From the NCBI GenBank assembly GCA_964511965.1, contig CAZEGF010000023.1, forward strand, positions 62,001-126,000: a stretch of DNA of 64,000 bases, given 5' to 3'. The stretch's first letter is position 1, and each line of letters starts with the position of its first letter. The stretch is from JAUSNA01 sp964511965. Its GTDB lineage: Bacteria; Patescibacteriota; Microgenomatia; Levybacterales; GWA1-39-11. Made by a program: the position numbers and the translations under genes. This document shows positions 36,020 through 44,491 of the stretch, piece by piece. The notes under the pieces were generated by a model. That model had not been told where the DNA came from. It did not search any database and was given only the letters and a program-made list of their open reading frames with translations.

Positions 36020-37700
36020 TTACTTCATTTGAGAATTCAATTATTGTATCTCTTGGAATAGCTTGCTTCCTTATATATATAGTAAGTGTTGAGTTGTCTT
36101 TCGGAACTTTAATTGTTTCAACTTTTTCAAATGAATTAAGAATTTGTGGATTATTTTTTAAGGCTGAATTTACGGCAATAACATATTTATATGCACCGGA
36201 TCCAAAATAATTATCAGCAATAGTTCCTGATTTGGTAACAATAATTTGAGCGTTTGAAAAAAGTTTGTCTGCATAGTCACCGGATGATTTAAAACTTGGA
36301 ACCCCCATGCTTACAAAATTGCTTATGTTAAGAGGAGAAGTCGTGTGATGTTTATTCAAAGAATAAATTGGGTTGTCGATTGGATGATATGAAAAAATAA
36401 ATACTATTTGATCATCTTTTTTCTTATTTAGTTTTTGTAGATGTTCAAAAAGTTTTCTTGCATTGGTCTGCTCAGTTGTTGGTGGCCAGACTATAGAACT
36501 TGTGTGTACCAGTCTGGGATGACCCAAAGGCATTGGGATAAGAACAGAGGATAAGCCTTTTCCCATAGGTCCAATACCCCAAACACACCCAAAGAATGAA
36601 AAGACTGACAAAACCAAAACACCTGCAACAAAAAGTCTCTTTAATATTTTATTCATGATCAAGTCATACCCTGATAGAGAAATAATTGCCATTATTGGGT
36701 AAATTGGCACAATATAACGGTCAGCTTTAATAATAGTTGCAAATGAAAATGCTAAATAAGGGATAAGAAATGCTAGAATTAGACTCATTCTTCCTTTCCT
36801 TTTCCATATAAGCAAAGTCCCACCAACAATAAACAAAGTAAAATGGAAAATAGATAGTTGTTCAAATATTTTGAAATAGTAAGCTGCTGACTGAAGAGAC
36901 ACATGATGTTTTTGCTCTTGTGGTACTAATGTCCACAGACTTCCACCAAACATTTGTTTATCAACATATGTTCCAAAAAAACTACTGATATTTAAAATGT
37001 ATGGCCAGATCCCAAAAAGGATTACCAAAAGAATTGAAACAGTAATTATTTTTATATGTTTTTTTAAGAATTTCTTTGTGTATATTTGTTTGGATGTTAA
37101 TGAAACAATTAAAGGTCCGGCAACAAACAAGAGACTTACCCAGCGTGTGAGAAGTGCTAGCCCAAATGTTACCCCAAAAAGAATAGTAGGATTTTTTAGC
37201 GAAAAGTTTTTAGATTTTAAAAGGTAATATATTGCAACGGTTGTAAAGAAAGTTGTAGCAGTCTCAGAATACGTAAAATGAAGATAAAATAATGACCATC
37301 CATATGTGGCAAATAATATAGATGATAAAAGGCTTGCAGTTTTTCCGAAATAAAATCGTGATACCCCATACACTGCTAACATCGTTCCAATATAAAAAAA
37401 TACATTTGCAAAAAGCATGATTTTATATGAATAAGAAAGACCTAAGATAAGTAAGACTGGAAGAACGAGTAAAGGGTATCCGGGTTGTCTATAGGGAAGA
37501 TATTGAATTATTTCTACAGGTGAATTAAGAGTAGCGTGCTGAAGGATTTTATAATACCCGGTAACCATATCCATATAATTTTGCTCATCCATTTCAGGAT
37601 ATTGTTGAGTTTTAACCGTATATATTGAGTGGCTTACAAAAATAATTATTGATACCAGGATGAGAAGAACAACGTGTATGTTTTTTGTCATTTTTCCCAT
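35988..37700 (-). CDS. GT39-like polytopic membrane glycosyltransferase
   Basis: 570 aa, about 11 helices. PEMDEQNYMDMVTGYY near residue 36 is the acidic loop and YRQPGYPLLVLPVL follows, as in GT39/PMT-like enzymes. An external C-terminal domain occupies about residues 385-570. Its GTG/ATG region overlaps the GNAT-like gene by 13 nt. Confidence 0.72.
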   Translation of the reverse strand: MGKMTKNIHVVLLILVSIIIFVSHSIYTVKTQQYPEMDEQNYMDMVTGYYKILQHATLNSPVEIIQYLPYRQPGYPLLVLPVLLILGLSYSYKIMLFANVFFYIGTMLAVYGVSRFYFGKTASLLSSILFATYGWSLFYLHFTYSETATTFFTTVAIYYLLKSKNFSLKNPTILFGVTFGLALLTRWVSLLFVAGPLIVSLTSKQIYTKKFLKKHIKIITVSILLVILFGIWPYILNISSFFGTYVDKQMFGGSLWTLVPQEQKHHVSLQSAAYYFKIFEQLSIFHFTLFIVGGTLLIWKRKGRMSLILAFLIPYLAFSFATIIKADRYIVPIYPIMAIISLSGYDLIMNKILKRLFVAGVLVLSVFSFFGCVWGIGPMGKGLSSVLIPMPLGHPRLVHTSSIVWPPTTEQTNARKLFEHLQKLNKKKDDQIVFIFSYHPIDNPIYSLNKHHTTSPLNISNFVSMGVPSFKSSGDYADKLFSNAQIIVTKSGTIADNYFGSGAYKYVIAVNSALKNNPQILNSFEKVETIKVPKDNSTLTIYIRKQAIPRDTIIEFSNEVNETYNNEKVK

Positions 37701-38362
37701 ATAGTTAATTTTCCAATCTCTACAAATCCTGCCCCTTTTGCATATTCTAAATCTTTATCTTTTTCATATCCAACGAGAGGTTTATTTTTATAATTAATAT
37801 TGACAATTTCTGGCCATATATTTGAATTATTTTTGTCAAACACATTCGAAACTGAAATCACACCATCTGATTCATAGGTTATGAATCCTGAAATTATTCC
37901 TGCCCCCTTCATCTTTGCATATATTCTAACTTTAGGTTTTAACAAAAGGTTAGGTAAAAAAATTCTATCTGAGGAGACATTTCCCCACGCATCTTCCCAA
38001 AGAGCTAAATCTTCTTCTGTTGAAATCTGTGACCATTTTTCATTTTTAATATTTTCTTTATTATTTATATATCCTATCCATGAAGCAGTAAAGAGTTTTG
38101 AAAAACCCTGGGATTGTATGCTCAGAACAGCAAAACTATCTTTGACTGAAAAATGCTCAAAGGGAATTGTAGAGATTTCTTCAGCTTTCGATTCCGGTTT
38201 TAGTGTAATTAAATTAGGATAGTATTTTGGGACCAGGGATTTTGTTAACCAAACATTTGGGAGGAATTGAGTTTCGATTCCGTGAGTGGAGCAAATGAGG
38301 TCACACCAAGAAGCATTGTTTGCGACTGCTTTTTCTAGCAAGTCGTCATTCATTTGCCCCAC
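37688..38362 (-). CDS. GNAT-like acyltransferase family protein
   Basis: 224 aa, soluble. The ending, PLVGYEKDKDLEYAKGAGF then GKLTIWEK, resembles the C-terminal half of GNAT acetyltransferases (cofactor-binding helix and final strand pair), while the N-terminal half is not recognisable. It may acylate a sugar or protein made by the glycosyltransferase operon, which is inference from position. The assignment rests on a short stretch and could be wrong. Confidence 0.45.
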   Translation of the reverse strand: MGQMNDDLLEKAVANNASWCDLICSTHGIETQFLPNVWLTKSLVPKYYPNLITLKPESKAEEISTIPFEHFSVKDSFAVLSIQSQGFSKLFTASWIGYINNKENIKNEKWSQISTEEDLALWEDAWGNVSSDRIFLPNLLLKPKVRIYAKMKGAGIISGFITYESDGVISVSNVFDKNNSNIWPEIVNINYKNKPLVGYEKDKDLEYAKGAGFVEIGKLTIWEK

Positions 38363-38598
38363 CTCCAGCGAGGCTTTTCACCAGTTTTCCAGCAAATGGC
38401 AATAAGAATTATGGTTGCAATTAATGTTTCTAAAATTAATCTGAATATGTAAGGTGAAGTAGTATCAAACATTGTGTCTAGAGCATAAGCTCTATAAACA
38501 ACAAATCCCGTGTATATCCCAAGAATTCCCCACCCTTGCCACGTGACAGGATACCATCCCCACCCATACCTTTTTGCTGCAAACCACTTCTTAGTCAT
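38350..38598 (-). CDS. Small two-helix membrane protein
   Basis: 82 aa with hydrophobic segments at about residues 21-42 and 52-70, a Trp/Arg-rich N-terminus (YGWGWYPVTWQGWG) and a basic end. I recognise it as a small conserved membrane protein type of unknown function. First gene of the leftward operon down to 30888; TAGAAT lies 6 nt before its ATG. Confidence 0.6.
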   Translation of the reverse strand: MTKKWFAAKRYGWGWYPVTWQGWGILGIYTGFVVYRAYALDTMFDTTSPYIFRLILETLIATIILIAICWKTGEKPRWRWGK

Positions 38599-38604
38599 AA
38601 TTTT

Positions 38605-38610
38605 ATTCTA
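38605..38610 (-). promoter_or_regulatory. -10 box 6 nt before the operon start
   Basis: TAGAAT on the minus strand, 6 nt before the ATG at 38598, the first gene of the nine-gene leftward operon. No clear -35. Confidence 0.5.
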
Positions 38611-38630
38611 TCAAAAGTTAATCGGAGAAA

Positions 38631-39089
38631 TTAATGTGTATTTCCTGTTTGACGAAGAGGCCAAGATGGTTGCTGTGGATCATTGAATTTATGAAAGAAA
38701 ACGTTGTCATCAAAAGTTATTAATTTTGCTGGGAGTTCTCTATCATTGACTATTATAATTCCTTTACATGACAATTCTAGACCTTCTCTTGCCCAGCTTC
38801 CAATGTTTCTTTGAAAAACCAATCGGTAGCCCGGGCCAGATGAGGGATATTCTAATTTCTCAAGAGGAGTTTCTGCTTTACCATTAATCCAAAATGTTAT
38901 TGGAGAATAATCATCCATATACATATCAACACCTGGGGACAATACTGCATGAAATTGGTTGTCTTCCAAAACTTCAATTGCATCATATGGTTGATGCTGT
39001 GGTATTTCTGCAAGTCCCTGTCGCATTACAGCTAATTCTTCTTTAGAGGATGGAGGAATATCAAAAAGTACTCCTTGTTCTGCCGTCAT
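38631..39089 (-). CDS. Soluble protein, unknown
   Basis: 152 aa from the ATG at 39089; the frame is open six codons further to a TTG. Not recognised; mostly beta-strand-like with SPITFWINGKAETPLEKLEY and a C-terminal FDDNVFFHKFNDP region. The start is decided by a promoter reading TTGACA, 16 nt, TACAAT, then 6 nt to this ATG, so the TTG would lie upstream of the transcript. Confidence 0.55.
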   Translation of the reverse strand: MTAEQGVLFDIPPSSKEELAVMRQGLAEIPQHQPYDAIEVLEDNQFHAVLSPGVDMYMDDYSPITFWINGKAETPLEKLEYPSSGPGYRLVFQRNIGSWAREGLELSCKGIIIVNDRELPAKLITFDDNVFFHKFNDPQQPSWPLRQTGNTH

Positions 39090-39095
39090 GATGTT

Positions 39096-39123
39096 ATTGT
39101 ATTCCAAAACTGCGGGGTGTCAA
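39096..39123 (-). promoter_or_regulatory. Promoter of the 152-aa gene
   Basis: Minus strand: TTGACA (39123-39118), 16-nt spacer, TACAAT (39101-39096), 6 nt, ATG at 39089. It is one of the best examples of a full promoter set for leaderless translation. Confidence 0.7.
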
Positions 39124-39173
39124 ATAGTTTAATTTTGCTGGCATTAATGGACGCGTTTAGAATCTATGACAGA

Positions 39174-39710
39174 CTATTCAAAACTTGGCGGACGCAAAGT
39201 ATTATTAGAGGCTCTTTCTTCAAACTCGTTTAACATGCTTTCAAGTGAAGGATCATTATCAAACGCCCATCTAACAAAGTTTGATACTGCTGTGGGATTT
39301 TCTTGAAATCCTTTTAAAAGATTTTTTGTTTCCTCTTCAGAATTTCCTAACCATGACTCTCCCAAGTATATTGCACTTTGACCTTCTCTTTCTGTGGCAT
39401 CTTCAATATAACCTAGTGTGAACCAAGCTGTATTATGCAACATCGGTGTGTTGTCAATCTGGTCGCGGTTGATTTTCTCTTTAGGATCGTACTCAGGTAA
39501 GGTAGTTATACCTCCTGGAAGTGAGTTATGATATAGGCTTAAGGACAACTCCGCCATTAATCTTTCTGCTTGATCCTGCGTAGCGCCTAATGCTAGGAAT
39601 ACTCTAATGCCCCCATGATAGCCTGCAAATTTATCTTCAAGATACATCGGTGCAATAATTGCAAAACCCCGCATTCTAATTTCAGAGTAATCGTACTTAT
39701 CCCGTTCCAT
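39174..39710 (-). CDS. Soluble protein, unknown
   Basis: 178 aa, not recognised, without membrane segment. It looks alpha/beta: a strand-rich start (RMRGFAIIAPMYLEDK), a helix with TQDQAERLMAELS and a helical C-terminus (DPSLESMLNEFEERA). TATAAT (39718-39723, minus strand) lies 7 nt before the ATG, so it probably has its own leaderless mRNA. It sits between another unknown and a Nudix gene. Confidence 0.55.
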   Translation of the reverse strand: MERDKYDYSEIRMRGFAIIAPMYLEDKFAGYHGGIRVFLALGATQDQAERLMAELSLSLYHNSLPGGITTLPEYDPKEKINRDQIDNTPMLHNTAWFTLGYIEDATEREGQSAIYLGESWLGNSEEETKNLLKGFQENPTAVSNFVRWAFDNDPSLESMLNEFEERASNNTLRPPSFE

Positions 39711-39732
39711 GAAAGGAATTATATCAGAAGAA

Positions 39733-40212
39733 TTATCCGAGAAGGGGTAGTGGAAATTCTTTTTCTAAATATTCAAAACTTTTTATTATTGAATCTCGGT
39801 GGTCAAAAGCAAATTCTTCATCCGGGGGTAAAGTGTCTCTTCCAAACCAGTGAATATCTGAAACCTCACTATTTAAAGTTGATGCACCGCCAACAACTCT
39901 TACAAGATATATAAAATCAACATTTTGCCTATCCTCTTTTGGTCTGTTTGGATTGTCGTTCACTCTAAATAAACTTACTATCTCACCATCAAACCCTGTT
40001 TCTTCCCTTAACTCTCGTAAAGCACCATCTGAAGTATTTTCATTTCTATCTAAAAAACCACCAGGTAGAGTATACTTTCCGCCGTTATGAATATTTGCTG
40101 CTCTTTTTACAAGAAGAACTTCATTTTTTTCATTAATAGCAATAGATCCGACCGTAACATGTCGTAACCCTTTTTCTGCTTTATTCCCATTTTCAAAACA
40201 GCACTGAATCAT
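39733..40212 (-). CDS. Nudix hydrolase
   Basis: 159 aa from the ATG at 40212. The Nudix box GGFLDRNENTSDGALRELRE followed by ETGF is complete. The frame stays open back to 40287 but that would run into the tRNA-Gln gene, and TATACC lies 6 nt before 40212, so the shorter form is chosen. Family members hydrolyse nucleoside diphosphates linked to other groups, such as ADP-ribose or NADH; the substrate is not clear. Confidence 0.85.
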   Translation of the reverse strand: MIQCCFENGNKAEKGLRHVTVGSIAINEKNEVLLVKRAANIHNGGKYTLPGGFLDRNENTSDGALRELREETGFDGEIVSLFRVNDNPNRPKEDRQNVDFIYLVRVVGGASTLNSEVSDIHWFGRDTLPPDEEFAFDHRDSIIKSFEYLEKEFPLPLLG

Positions 40213-40261
40213 GACTAAGGTATAGCAAAAAATCAGGAGAATCTTGTTTGAAGAAGATTTG

Positions 40262-40332
40262 CTGGGAGTCAGGGATTTGAACCCCAATAACGTCCTCCAG
40301 AGGGACGTGTCCTACCATTAGACGAACTCCCA
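40262..40332 (-). tRNA. tRNA-Gln (anticodon CTG)
   Basis: Folds as a full cloverleaf on the minus strand: acceptor TGGGAGT with ACTCCCA, D arm GTCT/GGAC, anticodon stem CGTCC/GGACG with loop CTCTGGA (anticodon CTG), T loop TTCAAAT and discriminator G. The U1-A72 end is typical of tRNA-Gln. CCA is not encoded. A 20-nt copy of its 5' end lies just upstream at 40365-40384. Confidence 0.9.
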
Positions 40333-40347
40333 TTACTTTTAGAGAGG

Positions 40348-40373
40348 CTAATGGCAAACTTGTTTACCATTAG
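40348..40373 (-). repeat. Hairpin upstream of tRNA-Gln
   Basis: CTAATGG (40348-40354) pairs with CCATTAG (40367-40373), continued inward by AAAC/GTTT with one mismatch between. The right arm belongs to the duplicated tRNA 5' fragment. Confidence 0.6.
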
Positions 40374-40384
40374 ACGAACTCCCA
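40365..40384 (-). repeat. 20-nt copy of the tRNA-Gln 5' end
   Basis: TACCATTAGACGAACTCCCA is identical to 40313-40332, the first 20 nt of tRNA-Gln (on the minus strand), 32 nt of other sequence apart. It carries the acceptor 5' strand and D-arm only, so it is a partial tRNA duplicate rather than a second gene. Confidence 0.8.
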
Positions 40385-40459
40385 ATACGTTCGAAACTTG
40401 TCATATTTTACTAAATTGGAGCTATAATAGCTAATAAATTTTGTTAGAATAAATTCAAT

Positions 40460-41086
40460 ATGAAATATTATTTATCTTCATACAAACTCGGAAATGAACT
40501 GGATAGACTACATGAATTGATAAGACAGACCTCTGGAAAATTCGGATACATTCCAAATGCATTGGACTTTATCGGCGCGGATCCGGAATGGAAGAAAGAG
40601 CATATAAAGACTGACATGGAGGATCTTCGTAAAAATGGTGCAGAGGTTGAATTGTTAGACCTAAAAGATTATTTCGGGAAAGAGAAAGAATTGGAAGAAA
40701 AACTGCAAAATCTTGGTGGTGTGTATGTAAGTGGTGGGAACACATTTGTTCTTCGCCAAGCCATGAAAATAAGTGGGTTTGACCAAATTTTTTCTGAGCT
40801 TACAAAAAGAGACGACTTTTTATACATCGCCTACAGTGCAGGTGTTTGTCTGCTTTGTAAAACTATGAAATATTTTGCTATGACTGACAATGCAAACGAC
40901 TTTCCCTATAAAGAAATTAAGGAAACTATCTGGGAAGGACTAGGGGTTCTGGATTTTATTTTTGAGCCTCATTATGATTCAGATCATCCGGAGTCGGAAA
41001 GCACGGATCGCGAAATAAAAAAACTTGTCGATGAAAAAGTTTTGTTCAAGGCCTACCGCGATGGCGAAGTCCTTATTTTTTCCTAA
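40460..41086 (+). CDS. Peptidase S51 / peptidase E-like protein
   Basis: 208 aa, class I glutamine-amidotransferase-like fold. GGVYVSGGNTFVLRQAM and the nucleophile elbow AYSAG with S126 are the S51 signature; EPHYDSDHPES contains a candidate His partner. Relatives are alpha-aspartyl dipeptidase and cyanophycinase. The substrate here is unknown but a cytosolic dipeptidase role is the default. Convergent with the next gene by 14 nt. Confidence 0.85.
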   Translation: MKYYLSSYKLGNELDRLHELIRQTSGKFGYIPNALDFIGADPEWKKEHIKTDMEDLRKNGAEVELLDLKDYFGKEKELEEKLQNLGGVYVSGGNTFVLRQAMKISGFDQIFSELTKRDDFLYIAYSAGVCLLCKTMKYFAMTDNANDFPYKEIKETIWEGLGVLDFIFEPHYDSDHPESESTDREIKKLVDEKVLFKAYRDGEVLIFS

Positions 41087-41387
41087 CTATCATTTGAGAA
41101 AATCCACCAACAAGTACAAAGAACCCAATAACAATTCCTGCTGTTACAATTTGGGATCCAGCTTCAAGTCCAAAAGGAACAGCATATTTTCTCGACGAAA
41201 GTGTGCACACGTTATTTACTTTTCTAATGCAATCCCTTTTTAAAATCAATCCATTATTTGAAGTTTCAATTACTCTTACATAAAGAACAAAAGAGACGAT
41301 AATCCATATAAATAGCCAGTAAAAAGTCATATAAAAAGGATACTGATATTTTTTTGTAGGTAAAATTTTCATGGTAAATTTTCGCAC
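41073..41387 (-). CDS. Small membrane protein, unknown
   Basis: 104 aa with two helices (about residues 19-37 and 76-97) and an intervening, probably external, loop containing two cysteines (RDCIRKVNNVC) that could form a disulfide. Overlaps the excalibur-type gene upstream by 19 nt, so co-expression is likely. Confidence 0.5.
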   Translation of the reverse strand: MRKFTMKILPTKKYQYPFYMTFYWLFIWIIVSFVLYVRVIETSNNGLILKRDCIRKVNNVCTLSSRKYAVPFGLEAGSQIVTAGIVIGFFVLVGGFSQMIVRKK

Positions 41388-41635
41388 ACCTTACCGTCTC
41401 CATCGTGATCAAGTCGACTCAGTGTTGGAAGTTTGTCGTGATTTTCTTCGTAAAATTGTTGAGCCTCAATCCGGGTTATAAAAGAATCGCACGTAGGGTC
41501 AGAAGCATTTACAATGGGAGTTTCTACATAATTTTTATGATGATACAAAGGGGAGAGGTAAGAAAAGTAAAAATAGATAAGTGTTATTTCAAAAAGCACC
41601 AAAAAAAACCCAAAAAGGAATGATAATACACGCAT
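41369..41635 (-). CDS. Membrane-anchored excalibur/EF-hand-like calcium-binding protein
   Basis: 88 aa from the ATG at 41635, chosen because TATTAT lies 6 nt before it and because this places one hydrophobic anchor at residues 3-23; a longer frame starts at 41677. The C-terminus has the excalibur-type DHDGDGKVCE motif with the calcium-binding loop, and two cysteines that probably pair. Excalibur domains occur in surface nucleases and adhesins; the domain alone does not give a function. Confidence 0.65.
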   Translation of the reverse strand: MRVLSFLFGFFLVLFEITLIYFYFSYLSPLYHHKNYVETPIVNASDPTCDSFITRIEAQQFYEENHDKLPTLSRLDHDGDGKVCENLP

Positions 41636-41641
41636 AAATAA

Positions 41642-41647
41642 ATAATA
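41642..41647 (-). promoter_or_regulatory. -10 box 6 nt before the excalibur gene start
   Basis: TATTAT on the minus strand and 6 nt to the ATG at 41635. Confidence 0.45.
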
Positions 41648-41729
41648 CACTAAAAAATTAGCCTTGACTTGAGGCATTTTATGATTTATTCTTTGTATAT
41701 CACTTCATCTAGAATTTATTCCCAAAAGA

Positions 41730-41758
41730 TTGACAATTAGCAATTAATTTGCTACACT
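41730..41758 (+). promoter_or_regulatory. lon promoter
   Basis: TTGACA (41730-41735), 17-nt spacer, TACACT (41753-41758), then 12 nt to the ATG at 41771. The leader would be about 6 nt. No HrcA/CIRCE-type heat-shock operator is visible nearby. Confidence 0.7.
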
Positions 41759-41770
41759 GCTAAAAATTAT

Positions 41771-44173
41771 ATGTCTGAGGTATACGACAACTACAATGAA
41801 AAATTAATCCCAATAATTCCAATCCGAGACGGAATAGTTTTTCCTCACACAGAGTCAATTTTGACCTTTGGAAGACCCAGAAGCCTTGCTGCATTAGAAA
41901 CTGCGTTTAGTGGTGAGCGTGTCGTTTGTTTTGTTCTACAAAAAAATCCTCGTCAAGAAGATCCTGAAGTATCAGACCTTTACCAAATGGGAACCATAGC
42001 TCACATCGAGCGAATGATCAGATCCGATGGTGAAGTAAATGCTCTTGTGAAAGGGTTATCCCGCGCTCAAATTGTAAGTTTTTCCGAATCGACCCAATAT
42101 TTACAAGCGGTAGTTCATGAGATCGACGATTTTGAACCGGAAAAACCGGAAGTAAAAGCGTTGATGAATCACTTAACTACTTCATTTAAAAAGGCTCTTA
42201 GTCTTGGAAAACAAGCTGATTTTTTGGTCTTTATGAATATCATGTCAGATATTTCAGCTTCAGAGCTTGCGGATCAAATTGCCTCAACTTTGGATATTAA
42301 GGGGTCTGAACGACAAGATATTTTAGAAACAGTTGATGTCCAAAAAAGGTTGACCAAGGTAAGTGAATTTTTGGATAAAGAAGTTAAAGTATTAGAATTA
42401 GAAAGAAAAATTGCATCAAAAACTCAGGAACAATTGGAAAAATCTACAAAAGACGCAATTTTAAGAGAAAGACTTAAGACCATTGAAAAAGAATTAGGCG
42501 AAACCGATGATGGAGGCGAAATAAAAGAACTCTCAGACAAAATAAAAAAGGCAGGTATGCCAAAAGATATTGAAGAAAAGATGATAAAGGAGCTCAAAAA
42601 ACTCCAACAGCTCACCCCATATAACCCCGAATCCGGATATCTTCGCAACTACTTGGAATGGATGGTTGCACTTCCGTGGAGTAAAAAGTCTGAAGGAAAA
42701 AGTACCCTTAAAAATGCTGAAGCAACACTAGACGAAGGGCATTATGGCCTCAAAAAGGTAAAAGAGAGAGTAGTTGAGTACCTTGCAGTTCATCAATTGT
42801 CCGGAAAGATGAAGGGACCAATTCTTTGTTTTTCAGGACCTCCGGGAGTAGGTAAAACGTCAATTGGAAAAAGCATCGCAAAAGCATTGGGTCGTGAATT
42901 TGTAAAAGTATCTTTGGGTGGGATCCGAGATGAGGCTGAAATTAGAGGGCATAGAAGAACATATGTCGGAGCTCTTCCAGGAAGAATTATACAGGGCATA
43001 AAGGATGCTGGAACCAAAAATCCGGTATTCATGTTGGATGAGATTGATAAAGTAGGAGCTGATTTTAGGGGTGACCCATCATCTGCGCTTTTGGAGGCTC
43101 TTGATCCGGAGCAAAACGGAGGATTTTCAGATCATTATTTGGAGGTTCCTTTTGATTTGTCAGACGTAATGTTCATAACTACGGCAAATTCTCTTGATAC
43201 TATCCCACCTGCGCTACGTGATAGGCTTGAGATTATTGAATTTACCGGTTACACCCAGGATGAGAAATTTCATATCGCTAAAGACTTTTTACTCAAAAAA
43301 CAATTGTCTTCACATGGACTTAAATCTGCAAACGTAAAAATTTCGGATGAAGCTCTCCAATATATTATTCATAGATATACAAGAGAATCCGGAGTCAGAA
43401 GTCTTGAGCGACAAGTTGCTACGATTTTTAGGAAAGTAGCGAGAAAAGTGGCAGAAGGGGAGAAAGATAAAGTTCTTATAACTGTCAAAAATATCACAAA
43501 ATATTTAGGGCCTGAAAAAGTTTCCTCAACTCTTGCCGAACGTAAAGATGAGGTAGGAATAGCAACCGGTCTTTATTATTCTCCATCCGGTGGTGGAATA
43601 CTTTCAATTGAAGTTGCTCTTATGCCTGGAAAGGGGCAGTTAATATTAACCGGTCAATTGGGAGATGTTATGAAAGAATCATGCCAAGCTGCAATGACTT
43701 ATGTAAGAGCACGGGCTCATAAATTTGGACTTTCCGATGATTTTTACAAAACATTAGATGTTCATGTCCATGTACCGGAAGGAGCAGTACCAAAAGATGG
43801 TCCGTCAGCAGGAGACGCAATTACTACTGCATTAGTTTCAGCCTTAACAAAAATTCCAACAAATAGACTTGTTGCTATGACCGGAGAGGTCACAATTCGA
43901 GGTAAAGTTCTTGAAATTGGAGGAATTAAAGAAAAAGTGATAGGCGCACACAGAGCCGGAATTAAGACTATAATATTACCAAAGGAGAATAGGAAAGATA
44001 TGGAAGAAATTCCAAAAGAAGTCTCAAAAGATATACGTTTTGTATTTGTTTCCCATATGGATGAGGTGTTAAAAGTTGCTTTGACAAAACATATTCCCGG
44101 ATTTAAGGAAATAAAAGGAGAAAAAGAGAAAAAACCAAACCTTACTGTTGCAACCCCAACTCTAGCAGATTAG
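41771..44173 (+). CDS. lon: ATP-dependent Lon protease
   Basis: Degrades misfolded and regulatory proteins. At 800 aa it is a complete LonA: N-terminal LAN substrate domain, coiled coil, AAA+ module with Walker A GPPGVGKT (356-363) and Walker B VFMLDEIDK, and the protease domain with catalytic S679 in PKDGPSAGD and K722 in GGIKEKV. The last about 30 residues are lysine-rich. The next gene begins 3 nt after its stop. Confidence 0.97.
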   Translation: MSEVYDNYNEKLIPIIPIRDGIVFPHTESILTFGRPRSLAALETAFSGERVVCFVLQKNPRQEDPEVSDLYQMGTIAHIERMIRSDGEVNALVKGLSRAQIVSFSESTQYLQAVVHEIDDFEPEKPEVKALMNHLTTSFKKALSLGKQADFLVFMNIMSDISASELADQIASTLDIKGSERQDILETVDVQKRLTKVSEFLDKEVKVLELERKIASKTQEQLEKSTKDAILRERLKTIEKELGETDDGGEIKELSDKIKKAGMPKDIEEKMIKELKKLQQLTPYNPESGYLRNYLEWMVALPWSKKSEGKSTLKNAEATLDEGHYGLKKVKERVVEYLAVHQLSGKMKGPILCFSGPPGVGKTSIGKSIAKALGREFVKVSLGGIRDEAEIRGHRRTYVGALPGRIIQGIKDAGTKNPVFMLDEIDKVGADFRGDPSSALLEALDPEQNGGFSDHYLEVPFDLSDVMFITTANSLDTIPPALRDRLEIIEFTGYTQDEKFHIAKDFLLKKQLSSHGLKSANVKISDEALQYIIHRYTRESGVRSLERQVATIFRKVARKVAEGEKDKVLITVKNITKYLGPEKVSSTLAERKDEVGIATGLYYSPSGGGILSIEVALMPGKGQLILTGQLGDVMKESCQAAMTYVRARAHKFGLSDDFYKTLDVHVHVPEGAVPKDGPSAGDAITTALVSALTKIPTNRLVAMTGEVTIRGKVLEIGGIKEKVIGAHRAGIKTIILPKENRKDMEEIPKEVSKDIRFVFVSHMDEVLKVALTKHIPGFKEIKGEKEKKPNLTVATPTLAD

Positions 44174-44176
44174 TAT

Positions 44177-44491
44177 ATGTCCAAAGAGCTTAGACAAGCA
44201 CTTTCTAGTATTCCTTTTCCCGAAACAAAGGTATATTCAAATAGATATGAAGAATATATATTTAAACCAGGGCAAGTTGTCGAATACACCTTGGGGTTAA
44301 GACCAACCCCTGAATCATGTGTTTTTGCAGAACCGGATGCTATAAAGAGATCTCCAATACATTTTGAAGTCAGAATGGGTGGAGGAGGAAGCTATGTACC
44401 TGTTTACGAAGGTCAAGATATTACAGACAACGTTTCACCACAAATTTTAGCTAAATTACCTCTTAATTCTTCTCGAGAGCTCACCTCTTAA
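44177..44491 (+). CDS. Small soluble protein downstream of lon, unknown
   Basis: 104 aa, not recognised, no membrane segment; contains a VEYTLGLRPTPESC region and a glycine-rich turn (MGGGGSY). It begins 3 nt after lon with no Shine-Dalgarno site and is likely co-transcribed with it. It overlaps the convergent GH1 gene by 36 nt. Confidence 0.5.
   Translation: MSKELRQALSSIPFPETKVYSNRYEEYIFKPGQVVEYTLGLRPTPESCVFAEPDAIKRSPIHFEVRMGGGGSYVPVYEGQDITDNVSPQILAKLPLNSSRELTS

Noticed and set aside
40262..40384. Genomic island attachment site at tRNA-Gln
   Set aside because: The two 20-nt copies are only 32 nt apart, no integrase lies nearby, and the duplicated part is the tRNA 5' end rather than the usual 3' end.
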